DNA from: Flavobacteriales bacterium
GTDB lineage: Bacteria > Bacteroidota > Bacteroidia > UBA10329
Assembly (NCBI GenBank): GCA_021739695.1
Contig: JAIPBM010000003.1
Coordinates: forward strand, 62,001-126,000
Length of the DNA stretch: 64,000 nt
Direction of reading: 5' to 3'
The position numbers and the translations under genes were made by a program. Shown piece after piece: positions 35,694 through 43,865 of this stretch. Within the stretch, counting starts at the first letter, position 1. Each line of letters begins with the position of its first letter. Under the pieces are notes generated by a model. It made no database searches. It was not told where the DNA came from and saw only the letters and a program-made list of their open reading frames with translations.

Positions 35694-35738
35694 TGTGTGC
35701 TCAATATACTGCTTCGCTCAGAAGAACGTAGCTTCCTT

Positions 35739-36371
35739 TTACTTGATCTCTGTGATGAGGTCCGCTCTGCTTTTTCGCACCTTTTTCAGGTTTACGAGCC
35801 AATCTTTTTCGGCATTCCGATAGCCCAAGGGCAGCATCACGCAGCTTCTCAATCCCTTTGCCCGTAAACCCAGTATCTCATCTACGGCCGCAGGGTCAAA
35901 ACCTTCTATTGGCGTGCTGTCAACACCTTGAAATGCAGCAGCAGCTATGGCCATCGAAAACGCGATATAAGCTTGCTTGGCCGCATGATTGAAGTTGACT
36001 TCCGCATCCTTTTGAGGGTACGTGCCCAGTAGCAGTTGGCGGTAGTTCTCCCAACCCTTATTCTCAAATTCTCTGATGGTGTTTACCAGATCAAACTGCT
36101 TGTTGATGCGATCTGCCGTGTAGGTATCCCAAGCGGCAAAGACCAACAGGTGCGAACAATCCCTTATCACCGATTGGCCCCAAGCCACTGGTCTGATCTT
36201 CTCTTTTACTTCCTGATTGGTGATGACCAAAACCTCGAAAGGCTGCAATCCACTGGAAGTTGGTGCTAGCGAAATGGCTTCAATAATGTTCTCGATCTTT
36301 TCCTCTGGCACCGTTTGGCCGTTCATGGCCTTGGTAGCATAACGCCACTTCAATTTCTCTATTAATTCCAC
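35739..36371 (-). CDS. NAD(P)H-dependent nitroreductase-family oxidoreductase
   Basis: This encodes 210 residues, starting from GTG at 36371. The family's flavin-binding pattern is visible in the RYATKAMNGQ, APTSSGLQPFE and GVDSTPIEGF segments. Members such as NfsB use FMN and NAD(P)H to reduce nitro groups and quinones. It is a single gene, with 45 bases to the VWA gene, whose stop lies at 34551 and whose start at 35693. Confidence 0.85.
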   Translation of the reverse strand: MELIEKLKWRYATKAMNGQTVPEEKIENIIEAISLAPTSSGLQPFEVLVITNQEVKEKIRPVAWGQSVIRDCSHLLVFAAWDTYTADRINKQFDLVNTIREFENKGWENYRQLLLGTYPQKDAEVNFNHAAKQAYIAFSMAIAAAAFQGVDSTPIEGFDPAAVDEILGLRAKGLRSCVMLPLGYRNAEKDWLVNLKKVRKSRADLITEIK

Positions 36372-36450
36372 TTTATGTTGTTTTTCTGTTTGTTCTCAGC
36401 TGCTTGCAATTGCTTTGGTCAAAGCTACGGTGCTTAAGCCGCGCTGCTCA

Positions 36451-36466
36451 CCGTGTCTGAACACGG
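36451..36466. repeat. Short hairpin in intergenic repeat cluster
   Basis: CCGTGT and ACACGG surround a CTGA loop in the gap between the nitroreductase and lipoprotein genes. This is one of several palindromes in a 290-base gene-free stretch. Confidence 0.5.
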
Positions 36467-36508
36467 CTTGAAGAGGAATTGTTGTGATCATGGGCAACAA
36501 GCCAACTC

Positions 36509-36534
36509 AGATGCTGCAACGAGTTCAGCATGAC
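36509..36534 (+). repeat. 26-bp palindromic interspersed repeat, copy 1
   Basis: The core is AGATGCTGCAACGAGTTCAG followed by CATGAC. It matches copy 2 (36620-36645) except at one base (C/A), and copy 3 (36572-36597) in inverted form with more changes. The ATGCTG/CAGCAT arms make each copy a hairpin. Confidence 0.7.
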
Positions 36535-36541
36535 CGGACCT

Positions 36542-36559
36542 TTTGGTGTTCGCACCAAA
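36542..36559. repeat. UUCG-type hairpin in the repeat cluster
   Basis: TTTGGTG and CACCAAA form a perfect 7-bp stem closed by a TTCG loop, a very stable tetraloop in RNA. Confidence 0.55.
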
Positions 36560-36571
36560 CCTACATACACC

Positions 36572-36597
36572 GTCACCCTCAACTTGTTTCAGGGTCT
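36572..36597 (-). repeat. 26-bp palindromic interspersed repeat, diverged inverted copy
   Basis: Its reverse complement reads AGACCCTGAAACAAGTTGAG followed by GGTGAC, clearly related to copies 1 and 2, with compensating changes in both arms. Confidence 0.6.
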
Positions 36598-36619
36598 GTC
36601 TTACCAGTTAAACCGTAAT

Positions 36620-36645
36620 AGATGCTGAAACGAGTTCAGCATGAC
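36620..36645 (+). repeat. 26-bp palindromic interspersed repeat, copy 2
   Basis: The core is AGATGCTGAAACGAGTTCAG followed by CATGAC, differing from copy 1 at a single base. It lies just beyond the stop of the minus-strand lipoprotein gene. Confidence 0.7.
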
Positions 36646-36662
36646 GCGCTTGTAGCCCCGAT

Positions 36663-37442
36663 CTAAGGATAATACGGATACACGTCTCCCTCTGGGGGTT
36701 CGTGTGCCTGTTTCATGGCTTTGCCTTGTAGGCGAAGTTCCTTCATGTAGGTATTGAAGGGACGATGAAGACGGTGTAGCATGTCGGCCAATACGGTATC
36801 GGTTTTGGCAGCGTTTAGCATCCATGTGGCCTTAGGGTCTATGCGGCCTTCGTTGTTGCCCAAGCCCGGAACGCGGGTAGAAAGGCGATTGACATCTTCT
36901 GCCTCGGCCCAGTAATCTGTCTTATCCATTGGCAGCAGGCTCGGAAAATCGGACCATGCCTCGATGAAGGTGATCTCTCCTTCATTGTTGAAAGTGAACT
37001 CTTCGTAAATGGGAACGCGCTTGCCGCTGTAATTGAATACCACGTGGCAGCGACAGAAGGGCTGCTGTTCAAAAAACCGACAATCGATGGTATCGTACTT
37101 GGTTGGGTACAACTTGAGCAGGATATCTGTATCGATGAGGTTCCTTCTTCGGTATCCTGTAAGCAGCAACCACGGGTGCCATTCCCAGCGGATAACGAGG
37201 TCGGAATAGTAGGGTTTTACCTTAATGGGCACAGACGATTCCATGGTGAGGAAGTACTTGACCCCCTGCTCTATGTAATAATCGGCCGTTTGGCTTGGCA
37301 CAAGCGTGGTAGATAATGCCGAATCCACATCGGCAACCAGGTACAATTCAGAGCTACCATCGCTTACCGTTTTGCAGGCGCTGGCCGAAACCAAAACCAC
37401 AAACAATAGGAAGCTGAAGTAGTTGATGGTTGGCATATGCAT
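36663..37442 (-). CDS. Putative lipoprotein of unknown function
   Basis: This encodes 259 residues. The N-terminal segment ends at a lipobox Cys23 (SASAC), so it should be a lipoprotein. The body contains aromatic and charged residues with no domain I recognise. The first 12 codons and about 20 bases upstream are duplicated at 38018-38064, beyond the lipocalin-like gene. The original here is the intact copy. Confidence 0.7.
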   Translation of the reverse strand: MHMPTINYFSFLLFVVLVSASACKTVSDGSSELYLVADVDSALSTTLVPSQTADYYIEQGVKYFLTMESSVPIKVKPYYSDLVIRWEWHPWLLLTGYRRRNLIDTDILLKLYPTKYDTIDCRFFEQQPFCRCHVVFNYSGKRVPIYEEFTFNNEGEITFIEAWSDFPSLLPMDKTDYWAEAEDVNRLSTRVPGLGNNEGRIDPKATWMLNAAKTDTVLADMLHRLHRPFNTYMKELRLQGKAMKQAHEPPEGDVYPYYP

Positions 37443-37453
37443 GGATTGCTAAA
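37407..37453. repeat. 47-bp direct repeat, copy A (start of the lipoprotein gene)
   Basis: It begins with TAGGAAGCTGAAGTAGTTGA and ends with GGATTGCTAAA, with two mismatches to copy B. It contains the start codon region of the minus-strand lipoprotein gene. Confidence 0.85.
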
Positions 37454-37558
37454 GATAACAGCGAACTATGAAATGAGCGCCATCGTTCACAAAGCGGAAT
37501 ATTTCAAGCTGCCTGTTGTAAATGCACGAAAAAATATCTTTGTACTACAATCAATCCC

Positions 37559-38014
37559 ATGAAAACGCACATTTCCATTCTCGGTCTGGTCATCATAACC
37601 CTCTTTGCTTCTTGTAAAAGAGACCCCACCACCACCGAACTTCTTACGGATGGCAGTTGGAATATGAAAACCCTGACAATCAATCCGTCCATTACCATAA
37701 ACGGAGTGGTCATCACCGATTATTACAATCAACTCTACGATTATGACAAGGATAACATTCTGACTTTCAATACCAATGGAATCGTTACCTCAGATGAAGG
37801 TCCGCTTAAGGAGTTCCCAAGTGATCCACAGACCAAACAAGGCAATTGGCTTCTTTCTACTTCGGAAGACGTGATCACTGTTTACCTGAACGATGACACG
37901 GCTGTTTATGAACTTTCTGCTATTTCTGAAAGCCAACTGACACTTATCTACTCACAGCGAGACACAGCTACACAGATCAATTACACCCTCACCGCAGGAT
38001 ACACGCATCTGTAA
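37559..38014 (+). CDS. Lipocalin-like lipoprotein between direct repeats
   Basis: This encodes 151 residues. A signal peptide ends at a lipobox Cys19 (FASC). The mature part has alternating strand patterns with GSWNMKTLTI and NWLLSTSEDVITVYL segments, as in small lipocalin-like lipoproteins of Bacteroidota (DUF-type families). No ligand or enzyme activity is evident. It is bracketed by the two 47-bp repeats, indicating a duplication or insertion event. Confidence 0.7.
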   Translation: MKTHISILGLVIITLFASCKRDPTTTELLTDGSWNMKTLTINPSITINGVVITDYYNQLYDYDKDNILTFNTNGIVTSDEGPLKEFPSDPQTKQGNWLLSTSEDVITVYLNDDTAVYELSAISESQLTLIYSQRDTATQINYTLTAGYTHL

Positions 38015-38017
38015 TTT

Positions 38018-38064
38018 TAGGAAGCTGAAGTAGTTGATGGTTGGCAGCTGCATGGATTGCTAAA
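38018..38064. pseudogene. Truncated duplicate of the lipoprotein gene 5' end (47-bp repeat, copy B)
   Basis: On the minus strand this copy encodes MQLPTINYFSFL, matching the MHMPTINYFSFL start of the intact gene at 37442, and then runs into unrelated sequence. It is 45 of 47 bases identical to copy A. Similarity may extend somewhat further upstream. It is a fragment left by duplication followed by insertion or deletion. Confidence 0.7.
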
Positions 38065-38161
38065 CATAGCGTTTTACAACTATGAAAATAGAGCTTTAAT
38101 ACCTGCGTCCTTTCGCCCGAAACCGAAAACTGCAAACCGTGATGAACTTGCGGCAAACATT

Positions 38162-38362
38162 TCACGCCCTATTTTTATAGTTGGTGTTGTGTGTAGTTGT
38201 TTTCTTTTTTGCTTTAAAATCTTTGTAACAGTCGAAGCACCGAATTGTCTTGCTTAAAAACGGTAGAGGCAGTCCGATTAGTAAAAGTCCAATTCCAATT
38301 GCCGCACATGAAAACTTCGGTTTTGAAACATTAGTTGAATTACAGTAGGGACAAGTCGTCAT
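38162..38362 (-). CDS. Small zinc-ribbon membrane protein
   Basis: This encodes 66 residues. Two Cys pairs (CPYC at 4-7 and CFDC near residue 42) can hold zinc, and a hydrophobic segment (about 18-37) lies between them. It is nine bases after the DUF2007-like gene on the same strand, so both are probably co-transcribed. Function is unknown. Confidence 0.65.
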   Translation of the reverse strand: MTTCPYCNSTNVSKPKFSCAAIGIGLLLIGLPLPFLSKTIRCFDCYKDFKAKKKTTTHNTNYKNRA

Positions 38363-38371
38363 ACATAGGTT

Positions 38372-39094
38372 TTAGTGCATTTCCTTATAGCAAACCAAAA
38401 TAGTACTGTAAGAAGTCAGATACATCATTCTGCGTTCAAATTCGATCTTATACCGTCCGTTATAAACGTGTTCGAAGCTGTCGAGTTGACTTATAATCAC
38501 AGAGTCGCCAAAGAGTTCCCAATTGGCATTGAGAAAACCATGTCCGAAACCTGGAATTGTTGTTTGACCATTTGGGCTAAACGTTATCTCGTCACGGCAA
38601 ACACCAGTAAAAATGACGCCCCCTTCTTTCGAAGTAGGGTAGTAAACATCTTCACCGTAAACGATGTAGTCCAAACACCACGGGCTGCCTGTCATACGTT
38701 GTGTAATTGTCGGCTTGTTTAGCTGTTTGAAGATAATTCCTGAGGTAATCAATACTGCGGCAACAACCAAAACAGAGAGGCTTGCCCATTTGAAAATTTG
38801 AGCAGTCTTTTGTCTGCGAGCAACATCATTCTTGTCTATTATTGTCGAAGTTTCTTCATCTGAAAAACCACCTGCTCTAAGGATTGCCCCCGCCTTTTCA
38901 AAATCAGATTTCCTAACCTGAAGCTTCACACCACCGACCGCGTTGGAAACAAAATTGTATGATTGAACCGTTAATTCGTCAAGAACTCTACACTCAATTC
39001 CTTCTGCTTCAAGTTTCAGTTTTGCAATTGCAAGTTCGCTGGGGTATGTAAAGCTGACAATTGTCACAAACTCGTTCATGTCGGTTTGTTTCAT
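38372..39094 (-). CDS. DUF2007-domain membrane protein
   Basis: I chose the ATG at 39094 (MKQTDMNEF); the longer frame starts with GTG at 39106. About 240 residues. The N-terminal part (FTYPSELAIAKLKLEAEGIECRV) matches the DUF2007 type thought to act in signalling, and a single membrane segment follows at about residue 105. The remaining C-terminal half has strand-like character with no known domain. It is followed by the zinc-ribbon gene. Function is unresolved. Confidence 0.7.
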   Translation of the reverse strand: MKQTDMNEFVTIVSFTYPSELAIAKLKLEAEGIECRVLDELTVQSYNFVSNAVGGVKLQVRKSDFEKAGAILRAGGFSDEETSTIIDKNDVARRQKTAQIFKWASLSVLVVAAVLITSGIIFKQLNKPTITQRMTGSPWCLDYIVYGEDVYYPTSKEGGVIFTGVCRDEITFSPNGQTTIPGFGHGFLNANWELFGDSVIISQLDSFEHVYNGRYKIEFERRMMYLTSYSTILVCYKEMH

Positions 39095-39160
39095 TTTAGA
39101 AACCACTTTGCTTTCAATTTAGTGCCGCGTTTTCAGACGGCTTAACAATTACACACAACT

Positions 39161-39190
39161 ATGAGCTATGAGATATTAGATATCAGAAGA
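39161..39190. repeat. Interspersed repeat related to an in-gene insert
   Basis: It reads ATGAGCTATGAGATATTAGA then TATCAGAAGA. It shares the ATGAGATAT...ATATCAG character of the intragenic insert at 40852-40926, which suggests a common mobile or slippage-prone repeat family. Confidence 0.5.
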
Positions 39191-39259
39191 CTCAAAGGCA
39201 CAAAAATCAAACACTAAGACACTTATAATCGGCACGTTCAAAGAGTTAACAGAGGTCAC

Positions 39260-40540
39260 CTACCTCCTATCTATAAGAATCTTCGGTTTGCGTTCGTTCT
39301 CATCAAACTTCAACACGTTGATTTCTTCGTTGCTGGCTAGGATGAGCCGTGGTTTTACACGAAGTTTGCCGCTCAGCTTTTCAAGCACCTTTGCTTCTGC
39401 ATTCTCGCCTTTCAGCAAAGCTTTAATCACCACTTCGTCCAAACCAAGTTCATCGCTGTGCAGTTCTACCACAAAATTGGCTACTTCAGCAATAGCGTTC
39501 AGCTCATCAATAATGGCATTGGGGTATAGCGATGTGCCTTTGAGCTTCACCATCTGTTGTTTACGCCCAACCACCGGACCTAATCGGGGCGTATTGCGTC
39601 CGCAGCTACATGGTTCATCGTAATAATGGCAGATATCGCCCGTTCGGAATCGCAGTAAAGGCGTGCCTTCTACACCCAAAGGCGTTACCACCACTTCTCC
39701 CCGCTCTCCATTTTTCACCTGAATGCCATCTTCGTCCAGCACTTCAGCAAACATCAATTCGGGTTGGATGTGCGCGCCATTTCCTGCTTTGCATTCGGTA
39801 AAGGCCGTGGCCATTTCGGTGCTAGCATAGGTCGAAAACAGTTGCACATTCCATTGTTCTGTAATGCGCAGTGCGAGGTAATTAGGTTGCAGGTTCTCAT
39901 CGCGCACGGCTTCGCCAATACACACGATCTTCTTCACGCTGGTCTTGTTTGGGTCGATGCCATTAGCCAATGCATAGCTAATGAGACGTGGAATGAAACT
40001 CGGCACAGCAACCAACACGGTAGGATTGAATCGCATGATACTCTCCCATTGCAATTGCAACGCTCCTGGGCCCGAACGCACCATCCGTGCTCCAAGCTCG
40101 TTGGCTCCAAGGAAATACGCCAATCCTGCCATAAAACGTTTATCAATGGTGGTGAGCAATTGAAAGGTGTCGTCACTGGTGCAGCCTGCCAATTTGTAAG
40201 AACCCGCTTCATTTACACCCAATCTGTGAAGATCTTTTTGCGTCAGATAAACCGCCACCGAACCGCCTAACGTACCTGACGTGGTTACGATATCGCGGAT
40301 ATCTCCCATTGGCACACAAAGAAAATCCTCGTTGCGACTGGCAATATCATCCTTCTCCGTAAACGGGAAATTCTGAATATCAGAAAGCTCTTCGAGCACG
40401 GTTGCTTCTGGCCCTGCCCAAACCAGTTGGTCTTTATAATACCAACTGTTCTTTTTAAGGTAAGCGATGTGTTCATTCAAGGCCTTCAACCAATAATTCT
40501 GGCGCGCTAAGGGGCTAGTTTCCAACTGTGCTAGTGGCAT
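39260..40540 (-). CDS. Phenylacetate-CoA-ligase-like adenylate-forming enzyme
   Basis: This encodes 426 residues. The AMP-binding motif is TSGTLGGSVAVYLT, and the FRTGDICHYYDEPCSCGRNTPR segment with its Cys pair resembles the PaaK type. These enzymes activate a carboxylate as an acyl-AMP and pass it to CoA. The start overlaps the stop of the C45 gene by 10 bases, so translation is coupled. The substrate is unknown and need not be phenylacetate. Confidence 0.85.
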   Translation of the reverse strand: MPLAQLETSPLARQNYWLKALNEHIAYLKKNSWYYKDQLVWAGPEATVLEELSDIQNFPFTEKDDIASRNEDFLCVPMGDIRDIVTTSGTLGGSVAVYLTQKDLHRLGVNEAGSYKLAGCTSDDTFQLLTTIDKRFMAGLAYFLGANELGARMVRSGPGALQLQWESIMRFNPTVLVAVPSFIPRLISYALANGIDPNKTSVKKIVCIGEAVRDENLQPNYLALRITEQWNVQLFSTYASTEMATAFTECKAGNGAHIQPELMFAEVLDEDGIQVKNGERGEVVVTPLGVEGTPLLRFRTGDICHYYDEPCSCGRNTPRLGPVVGRKQQMVKLKGTSLYPNAIIDELNAIAEVANFVVELHSDELGLDEVVIKALLKGENAEAKVLEKLSGKLRVKPRLILASNEEINVLKFDENERKPKILIDRR

Positions 40541-42237
40541 GCTGTTAAGTTCTGTTGTATTTTCTTCCGTTCTTGTTCAGAGGCAACCTCCTTACTCAAA
40601 CTGAGTAAATAGTACTTGCTGGCCTCTTGAAATTTATCTTGTTCAAGGTAAAGATCTCCGAGCATTAAATACGTCACATAACTCTCCGGATTGCTCGCAA
40701 TGAACTCCGCTTCCAAGGCCTCGTTCCACTCAATATCTTTTCCTAAAGCAATGTTGTCGAATAGCCTATTTTTCAATTCCTTGTAGCGCAGGAAGTGCGT
40801 ATAATCTTCGGAAGCAAGGAAATTGTCGGCAGGAATGGTGAGGGAATCGCTAGAGATATCAGATATCAGATATGAGATGTCAGATTGAGGTCTGTTGTCT
40901 GTCGTCTGTCGCCTGACGTCTGACCGAAAGATTTTCTTGAGGTCGTAGCAAACAAACTCCCCCAATTGAAATGGATTTGTGCTGATCCACAGCACACGCT
41001 TCTCTGGTTGAAACACAATACCATGATGTGCCAACAATTGATTGATTGCCTTTGGGTTTCCCATTCCCAATTCTGCATCGTTCAACCCTTTCTGGTTTCG
41101 GAGAATATCTACAGATTCCCTTGGATCGATGGGGAAATTGGCTTCCAATAGTTGATTCAAACGCTTGAAACGATACTCCGAATCCGAATTGCGCATATTC
41201 TGGATATTGACGGAATCATTCTTAAAAGTCTCACTCTGGTAATGATTGGTGCAAGTCAATCGACTGTCATTCGGTCTGTATATATCAATGCGGTCTGGCG
41301 ATTTCTCGATGATGGCGGCCGCATGATCATCGGCTGAAGCAATAAGCAATGATTCCGAAACAAAGGTTTCCCTCGATTTGGCGATAGCATAAGCTTCATC
41401 AATCGTTCGAGCATATTGAAGAATTTCCCTCGCTAAGAGCGAAATAGGCGTTTTTGCACCATTCGGGATCTCACTTTTGGCAGCATTCAGCGTCACAGTC
41501 AATCCGTGCTCATTCATCCCAGAAACCACCCCCATGAAACCGGCCCAAGTGATGCTGGCGAAAGCATAACCACTATCAGGTTTTACAAAGAGAATGATCT
41601 TGTCCTTCGCAAAATCATCTCCCATGTAGAAATCGAAATTGCGCCCTACAATAAGCGCTGAATCGGCACTGAACTCGTCCCAAACTGCAAAACTACTGCA
41701 GCCCACAATACTCAGATCCTGCAAGGCATGACCGATATCATGTGCTGCGTGGTAATTGAGAATACGGCTGTATTTGTCGCCAATGAAATCAAACTCATCG
41801 GCAAATGATTTCGAAACGCCATAGATCTCCTGCTGCAATTCTTCAGAAACATGCTCGGGCAAGTTCCGATTGAAGAAAACCACGCCATATTTCAAGGTTT
41901 TCAAAAACCATTCGGATGGAATAAGCTTCCGTATCTGCGCCACGAAGCTTTCCTCTTGAGATACGACCTGTGCCTTGGCTAGGATTCCTAAGGTAAGTCC
42001 TCGCTCATAAGCGCTTCCTTCCACATAGGCTTCCCAAAGTCCATTCTCATTCTGCCAATACCAACTGCCATTCAAGCTGCGAACGCCATTTTCGGTCGTC
42101 ACTTGGCTTTCACCTATGGCAAGTTCCGGTACCGATGGCGGATCCAAAGCCAAGGAATAATAGAACAACTGAAGCCCAAGCCATGCCACAATAAGCACGA
42201 TCAGCAGTCCAATTCCTATGTTTCGAAGTGTCCTCAT
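40531..42237 (-). CDS. C45-family acyltransferase/Ntn-hydrolase with TPR tail
   Basis: This encodes 568 residues. A membrane segment or signal anchor is at about 8-25. The predicted nucleophile Cys180 lies in a VGCSSFAVW motif, followed by VGRNFDFYMG, as in penicillin-acylase-like C45 peptidases. An insert at about residues 437-461 is encoded by an interspersed repeat. The C-terminus has a TPR-like DLYLEQDKFQEASKYYLLSL. It overlaps the ligase gene by 10 bases. The two may act on one acyl substrate. Confidence 0.8.
   Translation of the reverse strand: MRTLRNIGIGLLIVLIVAWLGLQLFYYSLALDPPSVPELAIGESQVTTENGVRSLNGSWYWQNENGLWEAYVEGSAYERGLTLGILAKAQVVSQEESFVAQIRKLIPSEWFLKTLKYGVVFFNRNLPEHVSEELQQEIYGVSKSFADEFDFIGDKYSRILNYHAAHDIGHALQDLSIVGCSSFAVWDEFSADSALIVGRNFDFYMGDDFAKDKIILFVKPDSGYAFASITWAGFMGVVSGMNEHGLTVTLNAAKSEIPNGAKTPISLLAREILQYARTIDEAYAIAKSRETFVSESLLIASADDHAAAIIEKSPDRIDIYRPNDSRLTCTNHYQSETFKNDSVNIQNMRNSDSEYRFKRLNQLLEANFPIDPRESVDILRNQKGLNDAELGMGNPKAINQLLAHHGIVFQPEKRVLWISTNPFQLGEFVCYDLKKIFRSDVRRQTTDNRPQSDISYLISDISSDSLTIPADNFLASEDYTHFLRYKELKNRLFDNIALGKDIEWNEALEAEFIASNPESYVTYLMLGDLYLEQDKFQEASKYYLLSLSKEVASEQERKKIQQNLTACH
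40852..40926 (-). repeat. Interspersed repeat inserted in frame in the C45 gene
   Basis: About 75 bases of low-complexity repeat (blocks like AGATATCAGATATGAG and TCTGTCGTCTGTCG) lie inside the coding sequence and are translated as a polar stretch. The frame is preserved before and after. Related sequence lies at 39161-39190. Confidence 0.6.
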
Positions 42238-42258
42238 CTTGCGCGAACGAAGTTAAGA

Positions 42259-42288
42259 TTTGCCATCTGTTTCAACTGGTTACTTTTG
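42259..42288 (+). promoter_or_regulatory. Promoter of fahA (TTTG - 18 - TACTTTTG)
   Basis: A -33 TTTG at 42259-42262 and a -7 TACTTTTG at 42281-42288, 18 bases apart, match the Bacteroidota sigma consensus. The start codon is 23 bases downstream. Confidence 0.75.
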
Positions 42289-42311
42289 CCTTCAAATTGA
42301 AGACAAGCAAG

Positions 42312-43556
42312 ATGAAGAGTTGGATTGAGATAACCGAAGACAGTGATTTTAGTTTAGACAACATTCCTTTCGGAGTTTATGGTAACGGTGGAAAACCGAA
42401 AGCAGCCACACGAATAGGCGACTCGGTAATTGACCTAGATGTATTGCTCAAGGCTGGGCTTTTTGCTGGTTTGAATCTTCCTGAAGACGTATTTGAACAG
42501 CAAGTTCTAAACGATTTCATCGAACTTGGAAAACCAACTACTAACGCCACAAGAAAGCGCATTCAGGAACTGTTTGCAGCAGATAATGGCGAATTGCGCG
42601 ACAATGCTGCGCTTTGCGTAGATGCCATTCTGAATATTCAGGATGTAAAGATGCACATGCCAGTGCGTGTAGGCGATTACACCGATTTCTACAGCAGCAG
42701 AGAGCACGCCACGAATGTTGGAACAATGTTTCGTGACCCTGCAAATGCCTTATTACCAAACTGGTTGCATATTCCGGTGGGTTACCACGGCAGAGCTTCA
42801 TCAATTGTTATCAGCGGCACGCCCATTCATCGTCCAAAAGGACAGACAAAGGCCGATGATGCTGAACTACCAACTTTCGGACCTACCCGCCTACTCGATT
42901 TTGAACTGGAGATGGCGTTTATCGTTGGAAAAGGGAATGCTATTGGAACAACAGTTCCTGTGGAAGAAGCCGAAGACCACATTTTCGGCATGGTGGTTTT
43001 TAACGATTGGAGCGCGCGCGATATTCAAAAGTGGGAATACGTTCCATTGGGACCATTCTTGGCAAAGAATTTCGGGTCGTCCATTTCTCCTTGGATTGTG
43101 ACGATGGAAGCTTTGGAACCATTCCGCTCGGCCAGTCCAAAACAGGAACCGAATGTTCTTCCATATCTGGAAATGAAAAAAGACCACAATTTCAACATCA
43201 ATCTGGAAGCCATCATCGAAACACCAGAAGGCGTTTCAAAAACCGTGAGCCATTCCAATTTCAAATACATGTATTGGAGCATGGCGCAGCAATTGGCGCA
43301 TCATACCGTCAATGGTTGCAACATGAACGTGGGCGATATGTGTGCTTCAGGAACAATCTCTGGCCCAACGCCTGATAGTTACGGCTCCATGCTCGAGATC
43401 ACTTGGCGAGGCTCAAAACCTGTGGCCATGCCCGATGGAACGGAACGAAAGTTCATTCAGGATGGCGATTCGGTAATTATGAAGGCATTCTGCGAAAAAG
43501 ACGGTAAACGTGTTGGCTTTGGCGAAGTAAGAACAAAGGTTCTTCCTGCCAACTAA
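42312..43556 (+). CDS. fahA: Fumarylacetoacetase (tyrosine catabolism)
   Basis: I chose the ATG at 42312 (414 residues), after the -7 box at 42281; the longer frame begins 28 residues earlier. The central REHATNVGTMFR and the GRASSIVISGTP segments are hallmarks of fumarylacetoacetase, which cleaves fumarylacetoacetate to fumarate and acetoacetate. Metal-binding acidic residues (Asp/Glu in EAEDHIF and the GKGNAIG region) are in place. It is divergent from the C45 gene and ends with a good terminator. Confidence 0.95.
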   Translation: MKSWIEITEDSDFSLDNIPFGVYGNGGKPKAATRIGDSVIDLDVLLKAGLFAGLNLPEDVFEQQVLNDFIELGKPTTNATRKRIQELFAADNGELRDNAALCVDAILNIQDVKMHMPVRVGDYTDFYSSREHATNVGTMFRDPANALLPNWLHIPVGYHGRASSIVISGTPIHRPKGQTKADDAELPTFGPTRLLDFELEMAFIVGKGNAIGTTVPVEEAEDHIFGMVVFNDWSARDIQKWEYVPLGPFLAKNFGSSISPWIVTMEALEPFRSASPKQEPNVLPYLEMKKDHNFNINLEAIIETPEGVSKTVSHSNFKYMYWSMAQQLAHHTVNGCNMNVGDMCASGTISGPTPDSYGSMLEITWRGSKPVAMPDGTERKFIQDGDSVIMKAFCEKDGKRVGFGEVRTKVLPAN

Positions 43557-43582
43557 TTCAATTGGAAATCTTTACCAATAAA

Positions 43583-43612
43583 AAAGGCCGAGCGAATGCT
43601 CGGCCTTTTGTT
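43583..43612. terminator. Terminator of fahA
   Basis: An 11-bp stem (AAAGGCCGAGC / GCTCGGCCTTT), loop GAAT, is followed by a T run. It may also serve the convergent lipoprotein gene. Confidence 0.92.
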
Positions 43613-43628
43613 TTAAAGTTGATGCTTC

Positions 43629-43829
43629 TTAGTGAGCAGCTTCTTCAGTAACTTCTTCAACTGCAACAGTGTCAGCAGGAGCTTCTTCAACAACTGTTTC
43701 CTCAACAACTGTTTCTTCAACAACAGTCTCCTCTACAGGAGCCTCTTCTTGAGCTGGTGATGAACATGCAACAAAAGATGCACAGAAAATAGCAACTAGT
43801 GCGTTGCTGAAAAATGTAGATTTCTTCAT
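43629..43829 (-). CDS. Small acidic lipoprotein with VVEET repeats
   Basis: I chose the ATG at 43829 (66 residues) because it begins the signal peptide; a longer reading exists upstream. The lipobox ends at Cys (FVACSS). The mature part is a tandem VVEET repeat, five residues per unit (15 bases), with many Glu residues, then a short acidic tail. It should be a small envelope lipoprotein, perhaps an exposed spacer or charge-rich coat. A -7 box lies 29 bases upstream. Confidence 0.75.
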   Translation of the reverse strand: MKKSTFFSNALVAIFCASFVACSSPAQEEAPVEETVVEETVVEETVVEEAPADTVAVEEVTEEAAH

Positions 43830-43857
43830 TATTAAATGAGTTTGGTTTATGAGGGCA

Positions 43858-43865
43858 CAAACGTA
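43858..43865 (-). promoter_or_regulatory. -7 box of the acidic lipoprotein gene (TACGTTTG)
   Basis: On the minus strand TACGTTTG is an exact TAnnTTTG match located 28 bases before the start codon at 43829. No strong -33 was found. Confidence 0.55.

Noticed and set aside
38057-38257. Plus-strand 66-residue frame
   Set aside because: It lies opposite the zinc-ribbon gene and the repeat, with no family-like features.
43629-43829. 15-base repeats as a CRISPR-like array
   Set aside because: The units are contiguous without spacers and translate to an in-frame peptide repeat.
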